A stretch of 64,000 bases of DNA from Ascaphus truei (taxonomy: Eukaryota > Chordata > Amphibia > Anura > Ascaphidae): contig CM071568.1 of the NCBI GenBank assembly GCA_036426205.1, forward strand, positions 219,885,169 through 219,949,168, given 5' to 3'. The translations under genes were made by a program, and so were the position numbers. Shown here in pieces: positions 10,147 to 21,023 of the stretch (within the stretch, counting starts at the first letter, position 1; each line of letters begins with the position of its first letter). The notes under the pieces are model-generated. The model made no database searches. It saw only the letters and a program-made list of their open reading frames with translations, and had not been told where the DNA came from.

Positions 10147-11996
10147 TTGTATTGTATGTCTATATTTATATAGTGCCATTAATGTACATAGCGCTTCACA
10201 GTAGTAATACATGTGGTAATCAAATAAATAACAGATAATATAAATAACAGATCATGGGAATAAGTGCTTTAGACATAAAGTAACATTAAGGAAGAGGAGT
10301 CCCTGCCCCAAGGAACTTACAGTCTAATTGGTAGGTAGGTAGAACGTACAGAGACAGTAGGAGGGAGTTCTGGTAAGTGCATCTGCAGGGGGTCAAGCTT
10401 TATGTATCATATGTTCAGAATTTCCACAGTGCTATTCAAATGCTTCTTTAAGCAAGTGTGTCTTAATTCAGAAACTTTGGTTTGTACAGCAGGTGTAAGG
10501 TCAGGTGTTGAAAAGTATATTTGTGTGTCGTCGGCATAGAGGTGATAATTAAACCCAAAAGATGCTATAGGGTCACCTAGAGAGAGTGTGTACAGAGAAA
10601 AGAGAAGAGGTCCCAGGACAGAGCCCTGGGGTACCCCCACAGAGAGTTCAATAGAGGAGGAGGAGGTGTTAGCAGAAGAGACACTGAAAGTACGATGGGA
10701 GAGGTAAGAAGAGATCCAGGATAGAGCTTTGTTCCGAATACCAAGAGTATGGAGAATGTGGAGGAGAAGAGGGTGGTCCACTGTGTCAAATGCTGCAGAG
10801 AGGTCGAGTAATATGAGCAGAGTGTAATGACCTCTGTCTTTGGCAGCATGGAGGTCGTCAGTTATTTTAGTGAGGGCTGTTTCCGTGGAGTGAGCAGTGC
10901 GGAAGCCAGATTGTAGAGGGTCTAGGAGAGAATAGGTGTTGAGAAAATGGAGCAAGCGAGAGAATACAAGACGTTCAATGAGTTTTGAGGCAAAAGGCAG
11001 GAGGGAGACAGGTCGATAGTTGGAAAGACAGGTAGGGTCAAGCTTGCTGTTTTTGAGTAATGGTATGACTGTTGCATGTTTGAAGGAGGATGGAAAGGTT
11101 CCAGGGCAGAGGGAGGAGTTCAAAAATGTGTGTGAGCGTAGGGATTATTGTAGGAGCAAGAGGTTTTAGGAGATGGGAGGGAATGGGGTCAAGAGGGCAA
11201 GTGGTAGAGGGAGAAGAGGCGATCAACAGCGACACATCCTCCTCTGAGACAGTGGAAAAAGAGTCAAGGAAGGCAGGAGGAGAGTTAGGAAGAGGTGTAG
11301 GATGGGAGGAAGAAACAGAGGGGATGTTCTGCTGTATGGATTCCACCTTTTCCTTAAGATAGTCAGCAAAGTCCTGAGCGGAGATGGAGGAAGGAGAGGC
11401 AGCTGAGGGTGGTTTGAGTAGAGTATCAAAGACAGAGAACAGTCGGCGTGGGTTAGACTTGTGCATGTTGATTAGTGAAGAAAAGTAGGCTTGTTTAGCT
11501 TTCGAGAGGGCAGAGTTGAAACAGGATAGCATAAGTTTGTAGTGAAGGAAGTCTGCGAGAGTGTGAGACTTCCTCCAGAGGCGTTCAGAGGAACGAGTGG
11601 AGGAACGCAGCATGCGCGTGTGGGAATTTAGCCAGGGTCTAGGGTTAGAAGGGCGAGTGCAACAGAGAGAAAGCGGGGCATGTAGATCAAGAGACGAGGA
11701 CAAGACAGAGTTGTAGTTCCCGACCAGGTTGTCAGGGTCTGTCGCAGAGCTGAGAGAGGAGAGGGAGGAGCGTAAAGTGGACTCAAAGTCAGGTAAGTGA
11801 AGTAAGTAGATGGAGGTGGAGAAGAGGAGAAGCGAGATAAAGAGAATGAGATGAGATGATGGTCAGAGAGAGGAAAAGGGGAAATGGAGAAATTGGAGAG
11901 AGAGAAGTTTTTAGGGAAATTGAGGGACTGCGGATCAGGTAAGATCCCAGGCGGGATTGCTGCCTTAGATTTTGTGACGCGGGAGCGTCCAGGCAC
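10147..11996 (-). mobile_element. L2-like LINE, 5'-truncated and internally deleted
   Basis: On the minus strand, frames in succession encode: the end of an endonuclease domain (SDHHLI motif, frame 11628-11996); a linker (11038-11703); and a reverse transcriptase (10407-11123) with [36 protein letters not shown] and the catalytic YADDTQIYF. The thumb and C-terminal part are missing: soon after the catalytic motif the sequence passes into the 3' UTR (10147-10330), which is related to 45766-45950. Frame changes between segments show it is dead. It lies wholly inside the hAT element. Confidence 0.85.
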
Positions 11997-12009
11997 TGGT
12001 CATGGGGTT

Positions 12010-12045
12010 CAGGAACATTTACACACACACACACACACAAACACG
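12010..12045. repeat. (AC)n microsatellite
   Basis: A short AC run just upstream of the LINE 5' truncation point. Confidence 0.85.
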
Positions 12046-12146
12046 TAACAAGGACTAATTGTAGTATAATGTAATACAATAAATAAACTAATGTCAAAAA
12101 CGAATGTTCTTACTATGAATTTATTCAATTTTTTTTTTAAAGTGGG

Positions 12147-12235
12147 CCTGGTGGCAGGACTAGGGCGGGTTTAGGAGCGGGACTAGGGCGGGGTTGGGAG
12201 CGGGACTAGGGCGGGGTTGGTGGCGGGACTAGGTG
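12147..12235. repeat. GC-rich tandem repeat, about 27-bp unit, near hAT right end
   Basis: Four imperfect copies of GAGCGGGACTAGGGCGGGGT lie just inside the right terminus of the hAT element. Confidence 0.85.
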
Positions 12236-12290
12236 GCGAGTAGATTTTTTGGTTGGGCGAGTAGATTTTTGGGTGATTTGTCGAACACTG

Positions 12291-12660
12291 CCTATATGTA
12301 AAATTAGACTCAGGCTGTAAATTTTGCAGGTATTCCGGTGGGGACAGGTAGCAAGGATTGCCGTTCACCAGGTTTTCACTGACGGCCAGACCGTTATTGT
12401 AAGCCAGTGCAGGTGCTGGCTCTGTTGCTGGATTGGGATTGATGAATCTTATATGGATTAAACCTGACCTTTCTCCTTTTGTAGTTGCCATGATCAAACA
12501 TACTGTAAAAATCTGGGACCACACCCCCAATACCCTCTTCTATCTCCGGGTGCAGGGTCGATGCGGAAAAAACACTGATCGTTACTTAAGGTTTGTCTTA
12601 TCGAATGCTTACCCCCACAAGCGTCAGGTGAAAATTTGTAAAAATCATAGTTCGAAATGA
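12291..12660 (-). pseudogene. Forkhead-box-like gene remnant, split by hAT
   Basis: On the minus strand from about 12650, one frame reads GGKHSIRQTLSNDQCFFRI and then RRGYWG. This matches the recognition-helix and wing pattern of forkhead domains (W/G-x-SIRHNLS-x-x-x-CF-x-K/R-I ... G-x-YW). The next frame, shifted by one base near 12520, contains MFDHGNYKRRKVRFNPYK, the usual basic end of a forkhead domain. A third frame (12291 to about 12490) carries YNNGLAVSENLVNGNPCYLS and PPEYLQNL and runs into the hAT target duplication. FOX proteins are DNA-binding transcription factors. The N-terminal third of the domain is not found. Two frameshifts and the insertion mean it is not functional. The subfamily is not identified. 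Confidence 0.6.
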
Positions 12661-13796
12661 AATATTAAATACGAAATATGAAATACAAAAATAAAATAAA
12701 AAATAAGTTCAAAATATACACTTAACTTTGGGGTGGTCTCAGGCCCTGGCTCTTCCATGCTGTGCAGGCCTGTCTCACTCTCCCACGCTCGGCCTCTCTC
12801 CCATGCCAGTGCAGTGAGGGAGGCACGCACAGGAGGTGAGTCAAAGCCCAGTAGCCAAACAAAGCACTTGGGCCAACCTCTGGCCAACCAGTGGCCAGGA
12901 CCCCCCCAGCCACTGAGTCCGGGACACTTGTATTGACTCTCCCCCTCCCTGTCGGCAGCCCAGTCCAGCTTACACAGGTCTGCTTTTCTTGGATAAAGTG
13001 ATCTACAGCATTCCACCCATTAACCCATGTGTTCTCTCTCTCATCCAATCCGGATGCATTCTTGTCTTCTTTCTTGTCTAGAAAGGGTAAATCAGGATTG
13101 AAGCAGGGTGTGTCTGTAGCTGAACCTCATTAATTTCATCTCCATTGCCCCACTGCTTCCCGAGATATAATTCTGTAGGTTCTGCTGGTATCTCTCTGCT
13201 GTTCAAATGTCCTGGAATTATGTCACGGCTTCCTATTGGGCCATGTGACCAGAAAATGTAAATCTAAGCAGGAGATACCACACCCCGTCAGTTAGCAGGG
13301 GGCCCCCAGAGCTGAAATTAATGGGATCTAGCTCCGGAGACCTCATGCTTTAATCCTACTAAAATTAAATAAAACATGGGGACAAATTTCGGATTTCACT
13401 TTTTGGGACTGATCAGCAGAAATCCCCAGGCTGATCCGAGGCAGATTCAAATCTGCAAAAGAAAATCGTCCATCTCTAGTAAAATGGATTTTAACTTTAC
13501 ATAATCAGGGTTTATAAAGTCATCAATGACTGCCTGCAAACTAATGATTATAGGTTTGTTTTAGCATGTTTCTTTATAAACAAACCAATCACCAGCACAG
13601 ATGTCACTTGGAATTTGCCCATTACAAATGCCTCAAGATTTTGTGTTTAATATGAAATAAATCGTTTTTGAAATTCAGAATGTAAAAATAATGCTATTGC
13701 ACAGTACAAGCTATATTATTTTATTAAACAAAACTGTACATACTCCGAACAAAATATGTTATATGTAGCTTAGAATGAAGGATATAGAGGAAGGCA
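12661..13796. other. Mixed repeats, no supported gene
   Basis: Minus-strand frames at 12645-13048 show no domain. A segment around 13260-13480 (GGAGCTGAAATTAATGGGATC-like text in two blocks, ending in CCATCTCTAG) looks like an interspersed repeat end, similar in style to 18700-18780. Confidence 0.45.
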
Positions 13797-13834
13797 CAGT
13801 AGTCTTTGCAAAAGATAATTTATTAGTCAGAATT

Positions 13835-13871
13835 CCAACGTTTTGGTTGCAGCATGCAACCTTTGTCTAGG
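13835..13871 (-). ncRNA. Hammerhead-like motif, degenerate (copy a)
   Basis: On the minus strand: CC, then a UAGACAA core, one A, a perfect 6-bp stem (GGUUGC/GCAACC) with a 5-nt loop, then AAAAC-GU-U and GG. It matches the common layout of the other copies, but the GAAA box has become AAAA, so cleavage is unlikely. Confidence 0.45.
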
Positions 13872-13896
13872 TGAGGGCTTGATCTTGATAAATGAA

Positions 13897-13933
13897 CCTT
13901 GATAAAGGTTGCATGCTGCAACCAAAATGCAGG
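13897..13933 (+). ncRNA. Hammerhead-like motif, degenerate (copy b)
   Basis: Plus strand: CC, a UUGAUAA core, one A, the 6-bp stem GGUUGC/GCAACC, then AAAAUGCA and GG. It has U at core position 3 and A at position 8. The GAAA box is AAAA. It faces copy a within the same foldback. Confidence 0.45.
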
Positions 13934-13970
13934 ATTTTTGGCTAATAAATTATCTTTTCAAAGATCACTG

Positions 13971-15221
13971 TTCCTTCTTCTACAGTGTATCCTTCATTGT
14001 GTACTACCTAATTGGGCAATGCAGGAAGGCTTTTCTGAGCAGGAGCACCGGCATAACTTTTTTTTTTTTTCATGGTGTGCCTAGGGAACCACTATTTTTC
14101 CATGCGAAGCTTTGAGTAATTTCTGGCTTCCAACATTATTATTAATTGCTAGATTCAAGCTGCATGATATACAAGATAATCTGCCGATATAAAAACTCAA
14201 CTAATTATTCACACACTACAGTGCACCCAATATAAGTATGTACATTGCATCGATTTTGATTACTACAGTATGGCATGTGCTAAATAAATACAAAACACAA
14301 CTGGCACATTGTTACCATATTGTAGGGCAGGAACAAGCATCCCAGCATCTGCTGGCACATCGTTATGGATTTGGCAGTCACAGTGCCCATCGCAGGTTGC
14401 AGTAAAACCTGCCTGCTACTGCAGCCCCTTTTTGACTGATTAACTTTAATGTAATTTTAATTAAAAACCACGGTGTCAAAGGGTTTAGCTGGTTGAGAAA
14501 TGAGCACAGATTGTGGCACAGTGGCTGCAGTCACATGAAAACGGAAATGCAGCCTGACAATGCTGTGCAAAGGGAAGGAAAACAAAGCTATAGTTAGTGT
14601 GCTTCCTACACATTGTGATCCCACCCTTTAATGTAATATATAAGCAGAGAAAACATGATAGGAGAAATATCTCCGGCATCATTGAGTTAAGTATATGGAC
14701 ATTTTTACTTTGTTTCAGTAACATTATCTAGAAATAATTACCCATGTTCTCTAATTGTGGCTGTTGTCCTGAACAGTTAATGACATGTACATTTGCTATC
14801 TAGCTTCATGTGGTGAGCATAGGATTCAGAAGGGACAGTATGTGTTTTTTTATAATTTTTGATAGTGCTCCCTTCGTTTTCCACAGGCCAAGGTTCATAA
14901 TGAAGGACCCTACAAAACAGGATCGGTTGATAAGAAAAGGACAGGATACAGTCAGGAATGTCATGCAAGAATCCATTAACCGACATGCATTGAGAATTAT
15001 ACCCTATTCATTCTACTTGTCAATAAATAGTGTTGGAAATGATACCTCTATTAGAAACCAGTACTGTTTACATTGTTGGAGCTACAAGTGAGACTTGGAT
15101 AACTATTGGTTTCTTGTGACTATTTGTCCTTAATATATGCATTTATAGGAAACCTCAACAGAAGTAGAGTCCAGGAAAAATTTGAAACAGGACTTTTAAT
15201 ATATACTTTTTATGATTAGAA
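13971..15221. other. No gene seen
   Basis: AT-rich, ordinary sequence with short open frames only. No domains, RNA genes or terminal repeats could be supported. Confidence 0.5.
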
Positions 15222-15425
15222 ATGTCCTTCCATCCTCCTCCTTCTACCCTTCACAATCTTCCACCTTCTGTGGCCTCCGTCGTTCCACTCTCTGAAGCCT
15301 CCCTCCTTTCACTATCCTCTGCCCCCTTCTTCTACCCTTCTTGCACTATCCATGGCCTCCCTCCATTCACTCACCCACCGCTGCCTCCTTCTATCAAGCT
15401 GTCATTCGAACCTAAACTGCCAGAC
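15222..15425. repeat. Pyrimidine-rich low-complexity tract
   Basis: CT-rich sequence with loosely repeated CCTCCYTCC and CACTATCC words. The proline/serine-rich plus-strand frame is a by-product. Confidence 0.7.
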
Positions 15426-15529
15426 TCTCTCCAGTGAAGTAACACTGCAAGAACTAGAAGATAAATTTAAAAATATTAAACGGGGTACTGTTGGCCTTAG
15501 TGAAGTTAGAAGCAAAATAATTTATTGTG

Positions 15530-15705
15530 TGTATGTCTCAAACAGGTCTGCAACCCTATCTTTCCCCATTATCGCTTATTATACTGTACAATGCTTACAA
15601 TGCAGCCAGGGATTCTGGGTAATGACATGCAACTGAGAACTCACAGTGTGTCAGTTTTTGCTTCTTGTCCATTTTAACATGGGTCCCAATAAGCTTATGC
15701 CTGCC
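15530..15705. repeat. Interspersed repeat, family also at 37160
   Basis: Shares ordered blocks with 37160-37330: TCTCAAACAGGTC, CAGGGATTCTGGGTAATGACATG versus CAGGAATTCTGGGTACTGACATG, and TTTGCTTCTT...CATTTTAAC versus TTTGCTTCTT...CAATTTAAC. Divergence suggests an old, dispersed non-autonomous repeat. Confidence 0.7.
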
Positions 15706-16690
15706 GTATTACACAGCTTTTCCAGCACAGCCTGGGTTAAAAAAAAAAAGTACATAGCCAGTAAACCTACTCACATATGGCTGTTTTGACCTTTTGGGTC
15801 TCATCAATGTGAGGTTGGTCACTGACTTTGCAATGTAAAGCTGAAAGTGGTTACAACAAACACAAAATAAGTTATGGTGAGTAAACAAGTGACAAAAAGC
15901 CTCCACCATACAGTGTACAGAAAAGAAAAATACCACTTGTGAGTACATTTAAATCTTAGATAGGTCTGCAACCCTTAAAGAATTGAAAGGAGCGCAGCAA
16001 AGGTTAACAAAAAGAAAACTCCTTTAATAAAAGTAAGGATACAGAACTTACATATAGTAACGTATTCATAGGCTCACAAGGCAATACAATGGTGGCGTGT
16101 TGTGCTTTCCGTAGACGGAATACAACAAGGGGCACAGAATGCCAGTTCTTGTGAGTACATTCATGAAGTTAGAAAAAAAGATGAAGGCCTCATTGAGCTC
16201 AAAAGTGAACACCTATCCTATTAAATAGGTACAGATAATGGAAGAATCAGTAGAGTAGGCTTCATCGTTAACACTTCATCGTTAACAAGAAATGGAGAAA
16301 CAACATAGTGGAGTATGAGAGCTCATCAGAACGAGCATCCAGAATTGGCATTCAATTGACAAAGAGATACAGGCTTGAAATAATCCAAGTGTATGCTCCA
16401 ACATCAAGTCATAGATCAAAAAGAAAAGCTGGGGCGCTCCCTACCTTATGTGGCGTGTAAAAGTATAATGCCTGTGGGCTAGTGTAGAAACTAAAGAAGT
16501 GAGTATATATTAGCCCTTGTCGCAGTTCTGCAGCTTGACCAAGAAGAAGATGAAACCCAGGATCTTCTTATAGCGGCGATGGATACGGTGTAGCGGTCAG
16601 CGCAAGATTTTGATCTCAGAAAATAAAGAGATAATGAAAACACATAAAATGAATGCATATAATAAATGGACACAGTCTGTCCTTTTGTAC
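15706..16690. other. Mixed repeat fragments, no gene
   Basis: Contains a short tandem GCTTCATCGTTAACACTTCATCGTTAACA (two units near 16259-16287) and a weak stem at 16103-16126 that resembles the hammerhead-like motifs but lacks their boxes. No coding region is supported. Confidence 0.45.
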
Positions 16691-16694
16691 ATAG

Positions 16695-16796
16695 GTGGGA
16701 GGAGAGAGGGGGTGAGGGAGGAGGGGGAGGGGGAGGGGAAGGGGAAGGGAGGGGAAGGGGAGGAAGTGGAAAAGGGAAGGGGGAAGGGAGTTGGAG
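16695..16796. repeat. Purine (GGA)-rich tract
   Basis: About 100 bases made almost only of G and A, with runs of GGGGGAGGGGGAGGGG. Such tracts can form triplex or G-quadruplex structures. Confidence 0.85.
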
Positions 16797-16860
16797 GTGT
16801 TCACTTGATAATATGACAATAATAAAGTAATAAAGTAATGGAACAATAATCATATGTTTC

Positions 16861-17006
16861 AGTGACTCACACAGCCTTATGTGAGACCCTTCCCTCAGAG
16901 GCGGATAGAAAAATAGATCACTGCATATAAATGCTCCAGCAGTGGGGGATATAGAAAATGGAAGAATAACTCACACGGCCTTGTGTGAGCCCCTTCCCTC
17001 AGTGAA
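16861..17006. repeat. Direct repeat, CTCACAC-GCCTT-GTGTGAG unit
   Basis: TGACTCACACAGCCTTATGTGAGACCCTTCCCTCAG (start 16863) recurs with few changes at 16969. Each unit contains a small inverted repeat (CTCACA/TGTGAG). Confidence 0.75.
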
Positions 17007-17347
17007 TAAGTGCTGTCAGTCTTTTTATAATCAGTCACGTCTCCTTCTCAATATCTCACAGTGGAGACAAGGTGTGGATAGCTCCTCTCCCAGGTGCCCA
17101 TAAAACAAGAAATGGGCAGAGCCAGGATTAGTAACAATACAAAATTTATTCCAACAATAAAGATAGAACTTTGGAGCACTCACACAACAAAAAAACAGCC
17201 CAGAGCCAGCCGTAGGTCTATCCGGTAGACCCTTTCCTTCCCGATTAACTCTCGCTAGCACGTCCGACAGCGGGACCGGTGTCGGAGGATCTTGACGGAA
17301 GTCCGGCGGCTGCCTGGGTCCTACACACAATGAGCACCGGCAGGGGA

Positions 17348-17378
17348 CTACGCGTTTCACAAGTAATGCTTCGTCAGG
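17348..17378 (-). ncRNA. Hammerhead-like motif with canonical core (copy c)
   Basis: Minus strand: a CUGACGA core, one A, a 3-bp stem GCA/UGU with UUACU loop, then GAAAC-GC-GUA. Both catalytic boxes (CUGANGA and GAAA) are intact, and the stem III segment is the palindrome ACGCGU. Only one base pair of stem I can be formed from the flanks, so this copy is probably weak or dead. Confidence 0.5.
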
Positions 17379-17429
17379 AAACTGTTTTTTCGTTGTGTGA
17401 GATACTGAGAAGGTCCTCACAAGGGGCCA

Positions 17430-19414
17430 TTTTTTTATATGCTTTGAAGAAAAAAAATTGTACGTACTGTAGTTTTTGTTTTAAATTCTGTGTTTATTGT
17501 TGTCATCAAGTTTCTGTGGATATTGTATGTGGACACAGGCAAGCACAGCGTTTACAATCTTTAGGGGATTATGTTTCCTCAAACCTTAACATTTACCTTA
17601 AATGTATCCTACTCGCAATATTATCCAGTCTTCCTCTACACATTTGGGTTATAATGTAAGAGGAAAGTGCCTGAAGGATCTGGAGTCCAGAGCACAACAG
17701 AAATGAATGTGTCACTGGCATAGATGTAAGCCATCCTCTTCAAGATCAGGCCTTAGGTGCTTTAGTATAATATACATTTAGTGGAATCTAGTGGAATTGT
17801 AGACCTTAATTTTTTCTATCCCAAATGTAAAATCACTGAACATAAAAGTAGATAGTGTTCTTAAATATAATGTGACTCAATTAAACACTTTACTTTTTGT
17901 ATCCCATGATCCATTCACATTGTTAGTTTTAAACATTTACAACCCCGACAAAGTGAATATATTTTTTTACATTTTGACATAAGATGTATATTACAAGCTC
18001 CAGATGTTCCAGATGTTATTATTCCTGTTAAGATGGAATTACACAAGAAATACTGCAGGGAATATCCCATAAGTTACGGTGATAATGCACATTGTTTTCA
18101 ATGCCACTCGTTGTACAACTTGCAACGGTAGCAATAACATATCACGTTAACAGCACTAATAATGTCTGATTTATCTGTATTTTGACAAAGAAATAGCAAC
18201 AACCCAGAACAATAACATTAATTTAAAATTATGGACAACAGTTCCTCTTAAAATTCTAAAAAACATATATAATACAAATATTTTTCTTATATATAATTTA
18301 AAAAAATATGTATATACTGTTGGATATAAGGGCATCATATATCAATATTGATGACAGAAAAGGTTAATAGGCATATCAATCAAAGCAATGCAATAGATAG
18401 GCTTTATGCACACAATAAAGGAAAGTGTTGTGCTGCCAGTATTTGGTTAGGCTTTGTTTGAAGGAGAAGACTGGGAATTAATAGAAAATATTTAGATTAG
18501 GCTAGAATGGAACATTTTAAGGCTTAGTACGGAGATCTGCTGTTGTTAATATTAATGTGTCAATGTTATTATTAATAATGTGGAGGTGAGTATAGAAAGC
18601 ATTCCATCTTTGCTGATTATAATAACTTTTTATTGGTCCGAGGATCCTGCGAGATATGACAGCCTTATTAGTTCCTCGGAGGGAACTTGAAACTTTCACC
18701 GATTAATATCTCAGGACCTGGGTTGTATAGGGACTCCCCGGAGCTGAAAATAGAGCGTTTCAGCTCTGAATAACCCCCACATCCTAATATTGTAAAACAA
18801 AAAACTATACTAACATTTTAAAAAAAAGGTTTCCAGGTAGCCACTTTAGAATTTAGAATGTCAAGAAATGTCTAAATATCAGTACAACTACTAAAAAGTA
18901 CTTAAAAATTATTATTAAAGTAATGGATTTCATGTCTTTTTTCTATCTATTGCCTTGTTGAGTTTTCTGTTTCCCTCTACTCTACAATTGTGACTTTCTG
19001 TGATGTCGTTTCTATATCAGTAGAAGGGACCTTTTAAATGGGGTGTGATATTATTATGAGGTTTTAAGTTGTGTTTCTTTGGCAAAATTGCATCACCAGT
19101 GTTAGAAGTATCTAGCTTCCAGATCACTTCCTTATATTGTTTCTCCATGTCATCTAGGGCAAAATTATGTTAATTATGTTAAATGTCCCTGAGGTCTATA
19201 ATACAGTCCATTTCCTGTGATATCTGCAAATTCCTATATCATTTTCTGGCATCCCCAAAATTGCAACTCGCTGCCCCCATTTTGAACATTTTAACAAAAA
19301 TCTAATATACAAAATATATATATATTTGTTATGGTTTAGGCTGTCATAAAGGAAATATCCCTTTTTGGCGTACACCACCACCACCACAGAAACCTGGTCA
19401 AATCTGGGTAGTAA
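17430..19414. other. No gene seen
   Basis: AT-rich sequence. Short open frames (for example 18517-18699 and 19196-19465 on the minus strand) show no domain. Confidence 0.5.
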
Positions 19415-19912
19415 TTCCAGGGAGTCTCCTTGAACAACGTAATTATTACTGGACAGACCTAACAAATAGTCTTCTAGGAGTGTTAGTCCACTTTCGAAAG
19501 GAGGCTATTGGCATAACAGCCGACATTCAACAGATGTTTCACATTTTCCTCATTCACAAAGACACCAGAAACTACTTAAGGTTCATGTGGTATCGTAACA
19601 ATTATGTAAATGACTAAATCATAGAGTTCAGGATGAAAGTACATGTTTTCAGTAATAGTTCATCACCTGCACTGGCTGCCATCAGACTCAGAATGACAGC
19701 CCAAGAAGGAGAAAAAGAAAAACAGATTTCTATGTAGACGATGGGCTGAAATCAGTCTCGTCAGAAGAAGAAGCTATCGACCTACTCAAGAAATGCTAGC
19801 AAATGCCAACCTAAGGTTTCACAAAATAGCTTCTAATAGCACCATATTGAAGAAGGCATTTGATTCAGACAACCATGCAAATGATCTGAAAAATGTAGAC
19901 CTTGGAGGCTAG
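19415..19912 (+). pseudogene. Bel/Pao retrotransposon reverse transcriptase fragment
   Basis: Consecutive plus-strand frames give FQGVSLNNVIITG, TDLTNSLLGVLVHFRKEA, ADIQQMFHIFLIHKDTRNYL, RFMWYRNNYVND, IIEFRMKVHVF, the catalytic YVDDGLKSVSSEEEAIDLL (from 19731), and then QEMLANANLRFHKIASNS and LKNVDLG. This order and these words are characteristic of the Pao/Bel reverse transcriptase, which copies element RNA into DNA. Stops and frameshifts interrupt it, and protease, RNase H and integrase are not visible nearby. It is an isolated fossil of about 500 bp. Confidence 0.85.
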
Positions 19913-20827
19913 TTCAACTGAACTCATCCATGATTTTTGACAATGTTTATGGCCAAAGTCTCTGCAATTTTCAAAGCCAGAAACTTTATCAGGCCCATTA
20001 CAGAGACCATCCTTCTAATGTCTTACCTGGACTCTGGAAAAGGAAAAGAAATTGAACCCTTTGAACAAGGAAGGGTTAGAAGTGTAAAGACTGAATCCCA
20101 CCACCTGGGTGTTCCTGTTGCTATTTGTGGGTCCGACACTCCTCTATGGTCCTGAACAGATATGAAGGAGTCCTAAGCCATCCTTGACTTGTGCACCTGC
20201 ATTTACACCTGTTACGACAAAAGGACCTTAAGTCCCAGAGGTACCGGACGGATTTAATATGGACTATGGATTTACAGATAATGTTTTACTGTAAGTTTTA
20301 TTATATGTTCTATGTATGTTATGTTACATAAGGAGTGTGCAGTTTCCAGCTTTTTGTTTTTGCCCCAGCTGTTGCTTAGTAGCCGTTGCTTCAGTTTTTC
20401 CCCTTCTTCCCATCTCCTCTGTTAATATGAATCTCTGTACAGAGCTGTCCATCTGCCTGTTGCCTCATCAACTAATCTTAACCCTCCCCTGAGGTCTTGT
20501 TTGTATCTCTTCCTGTTTCTGGGGAGTGCATCCTGTTATTCCCTCATGGTCAGTGCTGCAGCTTGTACTCTCAGCTCTGGTAGTCAGTAGCCGTGTTTCA
20601 CCCCCATCCTCTCCTAGCATGTTTTTTTGTTTTTTTACCATACTCCTTATTTTGTTCATTCTAGAACTTTTCTCCCTAATTTCTGTTTGTTCTTGTAAAT
20701 AAAGTTTATCAGAGATGTAAAAAAAATCCATCATTCCATTAAGAAGGGGAGGAGTTTAACTGCCTGTCAAAGAATACTGAGCCCAAGAAGCTTAGGACAG
20801 AACAAATAGCAATAATGTTTTTCTATG
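19913..20827. other. No supported gene; possible Bel-type LTR remnant
   Basis: A TGTTACGAC start at 20212 and an AATAAAG near 20698 would suit an LTR of the Bel fragment upstream, but no second copy or target duplication is seen. Frames at 19937-20155 and 20468-20734 have no recognisable domain. Confidence 0.3.
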
Positions 20828-21023
20828 TGTAGCCCTCTTTCCCTCTAATGTGAAGGGTCTACTAGTGCTTGCGGTACCTGATGGCTCACAGGGATCTGAG
20901 CCTCCGCTATTGGGAGCCTGGGGTAATGAATATACTGAGTGGCAGCGCCTCCACCTGCACGTTATCCCAATTGATGGGATAACCCGGAGCATGAACTATT
21001 AATAACAGTCCACAGGTTATAAG
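20828..21023 (-). mobile_element. Old LTR, part 1 (3' end, minus strand)
   Basis: Read on the minus strand, this is the last part of an LTR ending GGCTACA, with the words GTGCAGGTGGAGGCGCTGCC and GAGCC also found near the end of the Gypsy LTRs at 22080 and 26640. It continues at 26814 on the other side of the inserted Gypsy element. Confidence 0.7.

Larger units (their letters stand above)
13797..13970. repeat. Foldback repeat with two opposed hammerhead-like motifs
   Basis: The segment from 13797 (CTTTGCAAAAGATAATTTAT) returns in reverse complement up to about 13966 (ATAAATTATCTTTTCAAAG). Arms of about 75 bp enclose a short unique centre. Each arm carries one copy of the hammerhead-like motif described separately. 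Confidence 0.85.

Noticed and set aside
12645..13048. Two minus-strand frames of 108 and 123 codons
   Set aside because: No recognisable domain; the content looks like non-coding repeat and the frames overlap each other.
16098..16132. Stem TTCCG/CGGAA near GAAAG, similar to the hammerhead-like motifs
   Set aside because: Neither the CUGANGA-like core nor a GAAAC box in the right place is present.
19937..20155. 72-codon frame after the Bel/Pao fragment
   Set aside because: It does not continue the reverse transcriptase pattern and shows no domain of its own.
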